Origin: an uncultured Neglectibacter sp.
GTDB lineage: Bacteria > Bacillota > Clostridia > Oscillospirales > Acutalibacteraceae
DNA: 64,000 bases
Direction: 5' to 3'
Assembly: GCA_904419785.1 (NCBI GenBank)
Contig: CAJFSY010000004.1
Span: 1-64,000, forward strand
Numbering within the stretch: the first letter of the stretch is position 1; every line of letters begins with the position of its first letter. Positions 1-9,289 of the stretch are shown here, piece by piece. The notes beneath the pieces are model-generated. The model was not told where the DNA came from, searched no databases, and worked only from the letters and a program-made list of their open reading frames with translations. A program made the position numbers and the translations under genes.

Positions 1-110
1 AGACTTTAAGCATGACTTCAATTTTGCCCGCTTTTAGGGGGCTGGGTTTTGTGCGCCTTTTTTCGGAATGGTGCCTAAATTACAATGTTTCAACCTTATA
101 CCCCTTCCAA
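1..110. other. Non-coding edge segment, nothing recognised
   Basis: This stretch lies downstream of the alpha-mannosidase stop. I see no convincing open frame, no U-tracted hairpin and no promoter. It is cut by the window edge, so the next gene to the left is not visible. Confidence 0.4.
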
Positions 111-2570
111 TTACAGTTCCGTAATGAGAACTTCCGTGAGTTCCCCAGTTTCCGGGATGACCTTCAATGTTTTGATTTCCTGGGACGCAAGGGAAATCTG
201 GGCATCTACCCCCAAAGAAGGTAAAGACACACGCCCGTGGGCGTTTTCTCCCCCCGTTTCATACAGCCGCAAGATGTAGCCATTGCCGTCTTCCGCTTCT
301 TTTACTGCCGAAATAATGATGTTGCCATTTTCTGTTTGAGCCCCCTCATAAACAGGTTCCAATGTTCCTTCATGATGGGTTTCCATCAGTAATTCAGGCC
401 CCATATTCAGCAAATTAGCCCGGCGAGTAGTAGAAGCTGGGTTTGTGTCCGGAGAAAGGGTATAACAGAAGAACTGTTCGCCCTGATCTTGATATTCCAC
501 CAAATCATCTCGCACACCATAGTGGTCAGCATAAATGCAGCCTCGCGCCACGGTCATGCGCAGCTCAGCACCTTGGGGATGAGGCACAGTGGAAAAACTA
601 TACTTGCTGTCATTGCACAGGCTGACGCCTTCTTTGTTGGGAACAGCTGCCATAACCCACTTGTGGGCGGGAAACTCCTCCCGGCTGAGAGGATGTTCTT
701 CAAAACCGTAAGGAATGGAATATAAAGCTTTCAGAGCGCTTGTCCGAACAGGGAAGGAAAGCTTTATCAATTTCAAGTGTTCTTCCATATCCAGCCGGCA
801 ATCCACTTCCAGCTCCCGGGAATTGGCAGACAACCGGAAATCCTGCCGCAAAACAGAACCTTGATACCGCACTGTCACCCGGATAGCCGCCCGCAATGGT
901 CCATTCTCAATCACCGAAAGCTGGGCCCGGCTCATTTCCCCTACTACTTGATCAAAGACCGTCAGCCCATGAGCCCAAGTATCCGGTTTTTCATCATCGA
1001 TGACCAACGCTTTGGCCATGGGACCCGCCGCCAATTCCCAGTTTCTTTCTTTGTCAAAAAAGCTTGTAATGCAGCCACTATATGGGTCAAAACGCACTTT
1101 CAAGTATCGGTTTTCCAAAACATAATCTTCAGCCCGGACCGGATGCTGCAAAGGCACCTCAAAAGACTGATCTTTGAACACGTAGAACAAGGCATATCCC
1201 AACGCAGGAACTTGAGCGTCAAACAAGGTGTTGAACCGGTCTTTTCCATTTGTTTGGGGACCCCGAACAAGTTGGCAGGATACAGGACGTCCCTGGGCAT
1301 CGCATACCCCGGCCACTGTGGTATTCAGCTGTATGGGCTGGCGGATAGGAAAAGAGTGAGGGTTAAAGACCATCACCGGGGCTCCTTCCCCTTCTTTCTC
1401 CCAAAGGATGAGAGCGTTTTTTTGACAAGGTGTGTTTGAAAGGCCCCTGGTAGTCTTTACATTCCAGGAGATACGGTGCAAAGCTTCCTGTGTAACCTCC
1501 CAGGCCGTATCACAGGCAGATGCCAAGGCGTTTAGCGCGTCCCCATAGGCGTCTTTAATGGAACATCCCGCCAGAATATCATGAAACTGGTTAAACAGCA
1601 CTTTTTCCCACGCCTGGCGAATACGCGCCATAGCGCTGCCGCTTCCCGTAAGGCGTTGGGCCAGCACGTCAAACTTTTCCGCTTTCAGCAACGCGTTTTC
1701 CGCCTGACGGTTTGCTCGTTTAATGGCGGAGTTCGCCGCGTAGCAGCCGCTGGCATGGTGAAGCAAGCTGCCCTGTATAACGGGCAGAGACTGTTCCAGA
1801 GAAGAAGCTTTAACATCCTGGAAATATTCCCCAGTAGAAGCAAACGTCACTTGGCTGTTCTTTCCCACCACCCCTTCTAACACTTTCAAACCACGGATTG
1901 TCGGCCCGCCGCCGTGGTTTCCAACGCCGTAGAAATCCATATAGGGAATATGATTCTCTTCCGCGAGGTTTTCAAGCAGTTGAATTTTCCCAGTTAAAGG
2001 TTCCTCACCTTCCGGAGCTCCCCAAAAATCAGTGTATTCATATTTGATTTTGTGAGTCAACACTCTGCTGCCATCGGGAGCTTCCCAATAGAAAAGGTCC
2101 GGAAGCTTAGCGTTTTCGTGATTGCCAGGACGCATAAACACATACGAATCCATACCAGATTTTTTTAAAAGCTGTGGGAGCATTCCGTTATGTCCGAAAG
2201 AGTCCACGTTGTACCCTACTTTGGCGGTAACTCCCAATTTTTCTTGGAACAGCCGTTGGGAATAAAGGGTATGGCGGCAAAAGGCTTCTCCCGAAGGCAA
2301 ATTGCAATCCGGTTGAATCCAAAAACCTCCGGTAACGGACCAACGCCCTTCTCTTACCCGCTGCTGAATCTCTTGAAACATAGCCGGATCGATGGTTTCC
2401 ACCCAATGGTAATAGTAGGCGCAAGCGCTGGTGAAGATATAATCGGGAAATTCTTTCATCCGGTCTAAAGCGGAACGATAAGTAGCAAGAATTTCCGAAA
2501 GTCCTTCGCTTTTTTTCCAAAGCCACACAGGATCAATGTGCGCATTGCCAATCAAATAGATAGTTTTCAT
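111..2570 (-). CDS. Alpha-mannosidase, glycoside hydrolase family 38
   Basis: An 819-aa protein expected to hydrolyse alpha-mannosides in the cytoplasm, since no signal peptide is seen. The GH38 hallmark NAHIDPVWLW sits at residues 9-18. The stretch GYNVDSFGHNGML near residue 119-131 carries the Asp (about D123) that acts as nucleophile in the family. The C-terminal half fits the beta-sandwich regions of bacterial GH38 enzymes. The chosen ATG follows an AAAGGAAC ribosome-binding site; an upstream in-frame ATG lacks one. It is divergent from a sugar-phosphate isomerase-like gene, so a glycan salvage role is plausible. Exact linkage specificity cannot be read from the sequence. Confidence 0.93.
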   Translation of the reverse strand: MKTIYLIGNAHIDPVWLWKKSEGLSEILATYRSALDRMKEFPDYIFTSACAYYYHWVETIDPAMFQEIQQRVREGRWSVTGGFWIQPDCNLPSGEAFCRHTLYSQRLFQEKLGVTAKVGYNVDSFGHNGMLPQLLKKSGMDSYVFMRPGNHENAKLPDLFYWEAPDGSRVLTHKIKYEYTDFWGAPEGEEPLTGKIQLLENLAEENHIPYMDFYGVGNHGGGPTIRGLKVLEGVVGKNSQVTFASTGEYFQDVKASSLEQSLPVIQGSLLHHASGCYAANSAIKRANRQAENALLKAEKFDVLAQRLTGSGSAMARIRQAWEKVLFNQFHDILAGCSIKDAYGDALNALASACDTAWEVTQEALHRISWNVKTTRGLSNTPCQKNALILWEKEGEGAPVMVFNPHSFPIRQPIQLNTTVAGVCDAQGRPVSCQLVRGPQTNGKDRFNTLFDAQVPALGYALFYVFKDQSFEVPLQHPVRAEDYVLENRYLKVRFDPYSGCITSFFDKERNWELAAGPMAKALVIDDEKPDTWAHGLTVFDQVVGEMSRAQLSVIENGPLRAAIRVTVRYQGSVLRQDFRLSANSRELEVDCRLDMEEHLKLIKLSFPVRTSALKALYSIPYGFEEHPLSREEFPAHKWVMAAVPNKEGVSLCNDSKYSFSTVPHPQGAELRMTVARGCIYADHYGVRDDLVEYQDQGEQFFCYTLSPDTNPASTTRRANLLNMGPELLMETHHEGTLEPVYEGAQTENGNIIISAVKEAEDGNGYILRLYETGGENAHGRVSLPSLGVDAQISLASQEIKTLKVIPETGELTEVLITEL

Positions 2571-2661
2571 AAAGCTTGTTCCTTTCTTTAGATGTATAAT
2601 AAAAGCCAAAAGCCACAGCATAAATATTTTTTGAATTAATTAATTTAAAAAGTACAGCTGC

Positions 2662-2690
2662 ATTATAGTCTAATTTTTTTAATCAATCAA
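2662..2690 (-). promoter_or_regulatory. Promoter for the alpha-mannosidase gene
   Basis: On the minus strand TTGATT (2690-2685) and TATAAT (2667-2662) are separated by exactly 17 bp in an AT-rich divergent region. The start codon is about 90 bp downstream. No clear operator palindrome was found. Confidence 0.7.
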
Positions 2691-2719
2691 GAATATTTTC
2701 TCAAAAATAGTAAATTTTC

Positions 2720-2748
2720 TTGACTTAAATAAATAAAAATGCTATTCT
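2720..2748 (+). promoter_or_regulatory. Promoter for the SIS isomerase gene
   Basis: TTGACT (2720-2725), a 17-bp spacer and TATTCT (2743-2748) preceded by TGC (extended -10). It diverges from the mannosidase promoter, and the two -35 boxes are about 30 bp apart. Confidence 0.7.
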
Positions 2749-2848
2749 ATAGCCAAAATTACTTAACTCAAAAAATATATTTAACAGATCAAAGCTTAGA
2801 GATATGGCAGAACACCCACTGAGAAAATGGAGCATAGGAGGTCTTTTT

Positions 2849-3481
2849 GTGGAGATTATCAATTCATTGCTGGAAAGATATCCACCATTGGTTTCTCAAG
2901 AAACCCAACTCCGGAAAGCAGGAGAAATTCTCTGTTCATCTGCGCGGGCCGGAGGAAAGGTTCTGACTTGCGGTAACGGAGGCAGCGCGTCAGACGCAGA
3001 GCATGTTGTAGGCGAATTAATGAAAGATTTCAAACAAAAACGCCCCATCTCTGAAGCATCTAAAAAGAAGCTTCTTGCTTCGGATAAGTTCCCAGAAGAC
3101 TTGATAAACAGTTTACAAGAAGCGGTTCCGGCCATTTGCTTAAATTCCCAGACATCTTTGCTTACTGCGCTGATTAACGACGGAGACCCTGATATGGCCT
3201 TCGCCCAGCAAGTTTATGGATATGGAAAACAAGGAGATGTGCTGTTGGCTTTCAGCACATCAGGAAATTCCAAAAATGTATTAAACGCGGTACGTGTAGC
3301 CCGTGCTCTGGGTATGCGTTCCATTCTAATTTCCGGGAAATCCGGGGGAAAAATCGGGGATATTGCAGATGTTTCTATTTGTGTTCCTGAGACAGAAACT
3401 TACAAAGTGCAAGAGTTGACTTTACCTGTCTATCACGCATTATGCATTTTGGTAGAACAAGAGCTTTTTGGAAGTCTCTGA
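2849..3481 (+). CDS. SIS-domain sugar-phosphate isomerase, GmhA/DiaA-like
   Basis: A 210-aa single SIS-domain protein. The phosphosugar-binding signatures CGNGGSASDAEH (about residues 41-52) and AFSTSGNSKNVLNA (about residue 130) are intact, matching phosphoheptose isomerase-like proteins. The start is a GTG placed seven bases after a perfect AGGAGG; an upstream in-frame ATG has no such site. Length is slightly above the usual 190-200 aa. GmhA makes heptose phosphates, but relatives such as DiaA have other roles and no heptose genes are nearby, so the substrate is uncertain. Divergence from a mannosidase suggests sugar metabolism. Confidence 0.82.
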   Translation: MEIINSLLERYPPLVSQETQLRKAGEILCSSARAGGKVLTCGNGGSASDAEHVVGELMKDFKQKRPISEASKKKLLASDKFPEDLINSLQEAVPAICLNSQTSLLTALINDGDPDMAFAQQVYGYGKQGDVLLAFSTSGNSKNVLNAVRVARALGMRSILISGKSGGKIGDIADVSICVPETETYKVQELTLPVYHALCILVEQELFGSL

Positions 3482-3510
3482 AAAGAGGTTTACCAACTTT
3501 ATTTTCACAT

Positions 3511-3545
3511 AAAAAGGTGGCAGGCGTGAAACCTGCCACCTTTTT
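3511..3545. terminator. Bidirectional intrinsic terminator
   Basis: AAAAAGGTGGCAGG and its complement CCTGCCACCTTTTT form a 14-bp stem around a 7-base loop. The A and U flanks allow use by the SIS gene (+) and by the convergent CBS-protein operon (-). Confidence 0.9.
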
Positions 3546-3628
3546 AACGCATTAAAAGAATCGTGCTTGAATCCAGCACTCCCTTTTCCCCGGACTTCCA
3601 GGACCACTCTTGCGTTTGGCCGTAACTA

Positions 3629-4357
3629 TTAAGGAACATCTGGCTCACCCAGCACATCCCAGGGAGTGAGCATACCCAGCAAAGGTTCCCCCGGATGGCC
3701 GTGTTCTGTGATAAAAATCACCGATATCCGCTTATTCTTGCCTCGCACCCTTTCAAACAGGCGGCGCACAGCAATGTATGTAGTATCCTTTGAGACGAAT
3801 TCGTAGTTTTCCATGTGGGCATCCACAGCCAAATGTTTGCCAAGTTCCGCTACTGTAGTCTCAGGGCTGATGCCCTTCCCACCACTGCGCAGCATATATT
3901 GGAACACCGTGCCCACACTGAACACACCGCAGAATTCCCCTTCCCGCATAACCGGAATATGAGAATATCCGTTTTTGTCCATCACTTCCATCAGCCTCAG
4001 CACTTTTTGATGCATATGGGCTTTCATAACCTTATCGCCTTTTGTGGCGTAATCTATTGCCAGGGGCGGGCGTTTGACAAACTCCAGCACATCCCGCATG
4101 GCTTCCACCACAGGCCCAGAAGGTTCAACAATCGGCTCCCCGTCCAGATTGGCGCTGTGGGTCAGCAGGTTGCGGATCTCCCTGCAGATCTCCAGCTTGT
4201 CCCGCACCGGGGCGCTGTCATAATCCTTGATGAACTCGAACACCACGCTGGAATAATGCCGCCGTGCATTGCGGTATTTTTCCTCCAACACATCCTCGAG
4301 CTGTTTATACAAATCCAAGAACTGGTCGATACGCCGCAATTTCTGTTCCATTTCCAT
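3629..4357 (-). CDS. CBS-domain protein with helical N-terminal region
   Basis: A 242-aa soluble protein. The first 110 residues are helical and charged. The rest fits a CBS pair: one unit around KVMKAHMHQKVLRLMEVM to SHIPVMREGEFCGVFS, the second around VSKDTTYIAVRRLF to LLGMLTPWDVLG. CBS pairs commonly bind adenine nucleotides; the ligand here is unknown. Translation probably starts at the ATG seven bases after AAAGGGGG. It is the last gene of the long minus-strand series and lies 42 bp after the DivIVA-like gene. Function is not recognised beyond the domain. Confidence 0.7.
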   Translation of the reverse strand: MEMEQKLRRIDQFLDLYKQLEDVLEEKYRNARRHYSSVVFEFIKDYDSAPVRDKLEICREIRNLLTHSANLDGEPIVEPSGPVVEAMRDVLEFVKRPPLAIDYATKGDKVMKAHMHQKVLRLMEVMDKNGYSHIPVMREGEFCGVFSVGTVFQYMLRSGGKGISPETTVAELGKHLAVDAHMENYEFVSKDTTYIAVRRLFERVRGKNKRISVIFITEHGHPGEPLLGMLTPWDVLGEPDVP

Positions 4358-4399
4358 AGCATTTCCCCCTTTGGCGCGTCTCATGGCCTGGCGTTGGAC

Positions 4400-4807
4400 T
4401 TATAGAAGTTTTTGAGAAGTCAATTCTCCCAACCGCTCCAAAATCTCTTCCGCGTCTTTCACCACCGCCTCGCGAAAGTTTTCCCGAAAACGCCGCAGCG
4501 CCTTGATATCCTCGATAAGCCCGTCACGCTCCTGTTCCAATTCCCGGCATACCCGGCGCTGACGCTCTTCCTCAGACTGTCCCTTCCGAAGCTCCAAATC
4601 ACTTTTCGCTTTTTGCAATTCTTCTTCCAGACGGCTTTTCTCAGTCCGCAAAGACCGAGCCTCTTCTTCCAGCCGCTCCATCTCCCGGTCATCCTCTTCT
4701 GAATACACAGAGAGTTCCTCTAAAAAAGAATCCACCTGCTGGGCCAGATACCATTTCCCCTTGGCCCGAAACTGAGCACCCTCTATGGCTTCCTTGGCGC
4801 GGTTCAT
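4400..4807 (-). CDS. DivIVA-like coiled-coil protein
   Basis: A 135-aa protein. The N-terminal segment GKWYLAQQVDSFLEEL resembles the DivIVA/GpsB membrane-curvature motif (GY...VDxFL). It is followed by about 85 residues of heptad-rich Glu/Arg/Leu coiled coil (residues 40-125). DivIVA family proteins recruit division or wall enzymes to the septum or poles. The short length is closer to GpsB than to full DivIVA. The ATG follows AAGGAGG and starts 2 bp after the rnmV stop, so it is translationally linked to rnmV. The assignment rests on one motif and the coiled coil. Confidence 0.6.
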   Translation of the reverse strand: MNRAKEAIEGAQFRAKGKWYLAQQVDSFLEELSVYSEEDDREMERLEEEARSLRTEKSRLEEELQKAKSDLELRKGQSEEERQRRVCRELEQERDGLIEDIKALRRFRENFREAVVKDAEEILERLGELTSQKLL

Positions 4808-4809
4808 GA

Positions 4810-5412
4810 TTACGGTTCCTCCTTTTTTAAAAGGGAGCAAAGTTCCTCCCGGGTATACAAGGCATTTAGCGCCTGTAAGAGACCATTGGCCGATAACCGT
4901 TCCGGCAGCCCCAAGCGCCGCTGCAATTCTTTCCGCCTGGCACCGCTGTCGGGCTGTCCTGTAAGGCCCCACTCAAACAGATCCGTTTTGGTGATCCCCC
5001 CATCCGCCGGCGAAGCTGTTCTGCCGCAGGATTCTTCCACTGTGGCGCCCGCGCGTTCCAAGGCCCTCTGCAGGACTGAAAGTTCCATTCCTTCCACTCC
5101 CAGCTTTCCCTCTTTCGAGGGCGCGGCCTTACGCCGCTCTTTGCCCAGGATATCCGGAATATAAGCGTGCTTCAACTGGTCCGGCGGGATGCAGGAAGAA
5201 AGCTTGTGGCGAATGAGGAACCCTGCCCCATCGCTGTCTGTAAGAACGATCAAGCCCCGTTCCCGGGCCAGGGTTCGGAGATATTGCAGCTTTTCCCGGT
5301 CTTTGAATATCCCAAAGCCTCCTACCTCTATGATAACACCTTCCACCAGCGAGGAAAGCTTGATTTTGTCGTATCTCCCTTCTACCACAATGGCTTCTTT
5401 CACCCGAATCAT
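4810..5412 (-). CDS. rnmV: Ribonuclease M5 (5S rRNA maturase)
   Basis: A 200-aa TOPRIM-type nuclease. IVVEGRYDKIKL carries the TOPRIM catalytic Glu near the N-terminus and VLTDSDGAGF gives the DxD metal site (about residues 57-66). In Bacillus this enzyme trims 5S rRNA precursors with ribosomal protein L18. The C-terminal part is the extra domain typical of RNase M5 (DUF4093-like). The start overlaps the holA stop by ATGA, indicating coupling. The usual neighbour ksgA is absent; here it sits between holA and a DivIVA-like gene. Confidence 0.88.
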   Translation of the reverse strand: MIRVKEAIVVEGRYDKIKLSSLVEGVIIEVGGFGIFKDREKLQYLRTLARERGLIVLTDSDGAGFLIRHKLSSCIPPDQLKHAYIPDILGKERRKAAPSKEGKLGVEGMELSVLQRALERAGATVEESCGRTASPADGGITKTDLFEWGLTGQPDSGARRKELQRRLGLPERLSANGLLQALNALYTREELCSLLKKEEP

Positions 5413-6464
5413 ACCCGTTCCCTCCGGGCGGCCAGCAGAAGCTTGGCCACCAACTCGTCCAAGATGATACGCTGGTCCAGCCGGGAACCTTTCAAAGCCA
5501 AGTCGGCGTCCAGCAGCAAATGCAGGCTTTCCCGCAGCACCTGCTGGGAAACTCCCCGGCCATTGCGCTGGGCGTTCCGCAAGCGAAAATCCTTCCCTTT
5601 ATAATCTCCATACTGGGCGGCTGCTTCATAGGTCTGGCCGCTTTCCAGGGCAGCCCTCACACGATACATATCCAGATATGAAGCGCCCAAGGCCCCCACG
5701 ATGGCGATGGGCTCTTCCCGCTGGTAAAACAGGGCGTCCAGCAAGCTGTAAGCTGTCTCATACTCTCCGCCCACCAGCGCTTTGGCCATCAAAAACACCG
5801 TGGTCTCCATGGATTTGGCCACAAGTTCCTCGATCATCTGCCCGGTGATCTCTGTCTCTCCCTGGCCCAGGGCGTAGGAACAAAGCTTTTCCAGTTCATT
5901 GCGCAAAGCCGTTAGGTCTTGCCCAGCGTATTCTAAAAGTTTCAGGCCGCTTGGACGTGACAGCACACACCCGGCTTTTTCCGCCTCACGTGCAAGGAAC
6001 CGCAAAAGTTCCTGCTGGCTCCTGTGTTCGCAGAACACCACGGTGCCCTGCTCCTGGGCCTGCTTGAGGAATTTCCTCCATTTGGCAGAGCGTTTGGCGT
6101 CAAAATCCAGGGTTGGATACCAGAACACCAGCGTAGTGCTCTCTGGGGAGAGCTCCCACAACTCATACAGCTTGTCCAGGTCTTGGGAATTTTTCGTCTC
6201 CACGTCGAAATCCGCCACACTGACGCATTTCCGGTCTGAGAAAAAGGGCAGCGCCTGGGCTGCATCCCCGATGCTGTCCAGAGCGGATTCATCCGTGAAT
6301 GCCTGATCGTTGAACTCTGGGAAAGCTTCTCCTGCGGCCCGTTTCATCAACTGCCGCGCCAGCCGCTTTACCATGTATTTTTCCTGGCCGGCCACCACAA
6401 AAAGGCCGCCCAATTCCCCAGAAGCGATCTGCTTTTTCAATCCATTCTCGTCTATCTCTGGCAT
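5409..6464 (-). CDS. holA: DNA polymerase III subunit delta
   Basis: A 351-aa AAA+-like clamp-loader subunit. GGLFVVAGQEKYMVKRL near residue 18 corresponds to the N-terminal ATPase-like fold that in delta subunits does not hydrolyse ATP. Later stretches LEYAGQDLTALRNELEKL and REEPIAIVGALGASY match the family. Delta opens the beta clamp during clamp loading in replication. The ATG overlaps the comEC stop by one base (TGATG), and the gene overlaps rnmV by 4 bp, so the three are translationally coupled. The comEC-holA adjacency is common in Firmicutes. Confidence 0.92.
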   Translation of the reverse strand: MPEIDENGLKKQIASGELGGLFVVAGQEKYMVKRLARQLMKRAAGEAFPEFNDQAFTDESALDSIGDAAQALPFFSDRKCVSVADFDVETKNSQDLDKLYELWELSPESTTLVFWYPTLDFDAKRSAKWRKFLKQAQEQGTVVFCEHRSQQELLRFLAREAEKAGCVLSRPSGLKLLEYAGQDLTALRNELEKLCSYALGQGETEITGQMIEELVAKSMETTVFLMAKALVGGEYETAYSLLDALFYQREEPIAIVGALGASYLDMYRVRAALESGQTYEAAAQYGDYKGKDFRLRNAQRNGRGVSQQVLRESLHLLLDADLALKGSRLDQRIILDELVAKLLLAARRERV

Positions 6465-8746
6465 CAGCTTTCCCTCCTCGCGGTGATTTTTCCTGTTGGC
6501 GCGATCTCCACAGCCAGACACCCGTCCTCTACGGGCAGCACTACGCTTTCCCCATTTTGAGAAAAGGTCCAGCCTTGACCGTTTTCTCCTATTATAGCAT
6601 CGGTCTGCCAAACAGACAACGAAGAATTTACCTGGGTCTGCTGTTGGTTCGTAAACAGCACTTGGCAGTTTTGCCCGGTTGTGCCAGCCCATTCCACCAG
6701 CGTGTCCACTCCGTTTACCGTCAGCCGCAACCCTTTCCACTTAGGCAATATCTGAGCCGTCATCCCTTCCATCACTGAAAAGCTTTCCCCAGCGGAAAGG
6801 AAAGTGACTGGCGTTTCTTTTGCGGCCAGTTCCAGGTCACGGCCTACATATGCTCCTTCCGGCAGCACCAGGGAACCGGCGCCGTATTCCTCCAGCACCT
6901 GGCAGGCGGCTTCCCGGGCATCGGAGTCCGTCAAGGGCATACAGACCGCCGTGACCTGCGTCACATTATGGCGCTGGAGAATTTCGTTCACCGCCCCGGT
7001 CTGAAACCCGCCCAAAGACAACACCGCCGCCTGATGGTTGCGCACCAAGACCACACAGGAAGCGTCCTCCTGATATGGCACCGCAAATACTGCCTTGTCA
7101 CGGTCCAGCCAGTTTTGAAACAGCCCGCCGAACAACACCAGAGCCACCATACATCCTGCGATGACTGCCCGCAAAGGCTTATCCCTCCCCACAAGGCCAG
7201 CCATCATCAGCAACAGCAGCAGCCCTACCGTTACCGCCAAAGCAGCCCCGCTGGTCAGCGGCAAGAACGTACCCTTCCACTGGGCGAGAAACGAAGCGAT
7301 TCCCAGCATCAGCCGGGCGGCCCACCCAGCTATCCACACAAAGGGCGCCGCCAAAGGAGCTGTGACCGGAAGCACCTCGAAAAACACACCGCAGAAGGAA
7401 AGATATAAAAGCACGGTGCTGGGGAACACCATCAGGAAATTGGCCAAAGGCAGCAGTAACGGGAACCCTCCAAACACTCCCAGCTGTGCGGGAAATGTTC
7501 CCAGCAGCGCGGAAGCAGTAGCTGCCAAAGAAGCAGCGGCAGGCTTCCACAATCTCCGAAAAAGCCCAGTGAGGCGTTCCCCCAGGAATGCCCGGTACAA
7601 AGGGCGGTACAGCAATATGATGCCTAACGTTGCTGTCACCGACAAGGCAAATCCTACGTCCCCGCCCGCAAAAGGATTTCCAGCGCACACCACCAAAACC
7701 GCCAGTCCCAGAGAATTCAGGCTGTCAGACCGTCGGCCGAAAGAATCCGCCAAAAGCAGCACGCCATACATCACCGCGCCTCGAGTTGCGGAAGGTTGGA
7801 ACCCGGAAAGCATCAAAAAGAGGAAAAGAAACATTCCTGTCAGCAAGTTTCCCACTGCTTTGCGTATGGGAAACCGTTTTAAAAAGAACTGCAAAAACCC
7901 AGCCAGTACCGTCATGTGCAGCCCGGATACCACCAGCACATGAGACACGCCCAGCTGTCGGAAGTGACTCATATCCTCTTGGGAAATGCCACTTCCGTCA
8001 CCCAGCACCATAGCCCGCACCAAACCGGCTTCTCGGCGTGGAAGAAGCCTGTCAAGTTCCCTGCCCACTTGGCGGCGGGCCTGTACGAGCAATGCTCCCG
8101 GCGAAACAGTTTCTGCCTCTTCCACCGTGATGCCTTCAAACTGGGAAAGATATCCTCCTGCTTGAAAACCATCCGCCAGCCGGGAATTTCGGGTGGAATA
8201 AAGTCCGCCTCCCGAGTCAAAAGCATAAAAGGTAACGGCACACTCCACCCAGTCATAGGGCTGGCACGCTATGGGCATAGAAGCGGAGAGCCGCAGCTGA
8301 AATGGCTCTACCCTTTGGGGTTCTCCCTCTTCCTCCCCCAAGCCTTCCACTCGAATCTTGTAATAATACCGGTGATACTGTTCATCAGGATACTCCAGAA
8401 CTTGGCCCCGTATTTGCAGCCGTTCCCCTTCCAAATCTTGAAGGGGCTCTACTGTTTGCCATTGCAGCGCACACATGCCGCAGGCGCCTCCGGCCACAGC
8501 CAGAGCCAATGCGGCCCAAAACATCCGCCGCAAAACAGAAAGAGCCTTTGGGCAATATCCCAAAAGCTCTTTGGACGCAAAACGACTTTTACGGCTCACA
8601 CCCAGCAACACACGGCACAAAGCCGTGGCGCAGGCCAGTCCCAGGCACAGCAACGCCAGGGCCCAAGCAGTATTGGGCCCCAACGCCGCACAGAGAACCA
8701 AAGCCCCGTAGGCGGAAAATCCCAGCAAAGCAAACGGCCGTATCAC
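6464..8746 (-). CDS. comEC: ComEC/Rec2 DNA-uptake channel with degenerate C-terminal domain
   Basis: A 760-aa polytopic membrane protein. Residues 1-230 hold N-terminal helices and an OB-like extracellular region. The competence core has the family motif VVSGLHMTVL around residue 270 followed by several hydrophobic segments to about residue 550. ComEC conducts single-stranded DNA inward during transformation. The C-terminal part (about 560-760) keeps the beta-lactamase-like position, but the metal motif HPHADH expected there reads PLTDSDA, so metal-dependent nuclease activity is probably lost. No comEA or comFA lies nearby. It starts 3 bp after the phosphoribosyltransferase stop. Confidence 0.9.
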   Translation of the reverse strand: MIRPFALLGFSAYGALVLCAALGPNTAWALALLCLGLACATALCRVLLGVSRKSRFASKELLGYCPKALSVLRRMFWAALALAVAGGACGMCALQWQTVEPLQDLEGERLQIRGQVLEYPDEQYHRYYYKIRVEGLGEEEGEPQRVEPFQLRLSASMPIACQPYDWVECAVTFYAFDSGGGLYSTRNSRLADGFQAGGYLSQFEGITVEEAETVSPGALLVQARRQVGRELDRLLPRREAGLVRAMVLGDGSGISQEDMSHFRQLGVSHVLVVSGLHMTVLAGFLQFFLKRFPIRKAVGNLLTGMFLFLFLMLSGFQPSATRGAVMYGVLLLADSFGRRSDSLNSLGLAVLVVCAGNPFAGGDVGFALSVTATLGIILLYRPLYRAFLGERLTGLFRRLWKPAAASLAATASALLGTFPAQLGVFGGFPLLLPLANFLMVFPSTVLLYLSFCGVFFEVLPVTAPLAAPFVWIAGWAARLMLGIASFLAQWKGTFLPLTSGAALAVTVGLLLLLMMAGLVGRDKPLRAVIAGCMVALVLFGGLFQNWLDRDKAVFAVPYQEDASCVVLVRNHQAAVLSLGGFQTGAVNEILQRHNVTQVTAVCMPLTDSDAREAACQVLEEYGAGSLVLPEGAYVGRDLELAAKETPVTFLSAGESFSVMEGMTAQILPKWKGLRLTVNGVDTLVEWAGTTGQNCQVLFTNQQQTQVNSSLSVWQTDAIIGENGQGWTFSQNGESVVLPVEDGCLAVEIAPTGKITARRES

Positions 8747-8749
8747 CGT

Positions 8750-9289
8750 TTATTTAAAAAACAAAGGCAACGGCTCTAAGTAAATGATGTCCGTGCGGTC
8801 TTTGGCGTCGCCTTCCGCCAGAACGCAGGCTTTGCCCACCACTGTGCCGCCGATGGCATGGAGCAATTCTTCCATAGCCGCTAAGGACTCGCCGGTAGAA
8901 ATCACATCATCTACGATCAAAATGCGTTTCCCTTTCAGGTTTTCGCAATCAGCCTTGGAAAGATACAGCTTCTGCACATGGTCTGTGGTGATAGATTTCA
9001 CCTCCACATGGATAGGGTCCTCCATGTAGGCTTTTACGCCTTTGCGGGCCACCACATAATTGCGGCAACCAATGCGGGCCATTTCATAGGCCAGGGGGAT
9101 TCCCTTAGACTCAGCGGTGACGATCACATCATGTTCCGGGCATTTTTCCATCAAAGCCTTGGCGGTTTTCTCGGTGATCTCCACATCGCTGAACATCACG
9201 AACCCCGCGATATCCATATGGTCGTTAATGGGGCAGATGGGAAGTTCCCGTTCGCACCCCGCTATGCTCATTTTATAAACTTCTCCCAT
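8750..9289 (-). CDS. Purine phosphoribosyltransferase-like protein (adenine/xanthine PRTase family)
   Basis: A 179-aa type I phosphoribosyltransferase. The PRPP-binding loop is ILIVDDVISTGES (about residues 124-136), and AESKGIPLAYEMA is the family pyrophosphate-loop region. The family condenses a purine base with PRPP to a nucleotide in salvage; clostridial relatives are annotated as adenine PRTases, but a regulatory role (PurR-like) cannot be excluded without the N-terminal HTH, which is absent here. The ATG at 9289 follows GGAGGAAAGGAAA; alternative upstream in-frame starts exist. It is co-transcribed with comEC. Confidence 0.75.
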   Translation of the reverse strand: MGEVYKMSIAGCERELPICPINDHMDIAGFVMFSDVEITEKTAKALMEKCPEHDVIVTAESKGIPLAYEMARIGCRNYVVARKGVKAYMEDPIHVEVKSITTDHVQKLYLSKADCENLKGKRILIVDDVISTGESLAAMEELLHAIGGTVVGKACVLAEGDAKDRTDIIYLEPLPLFFK

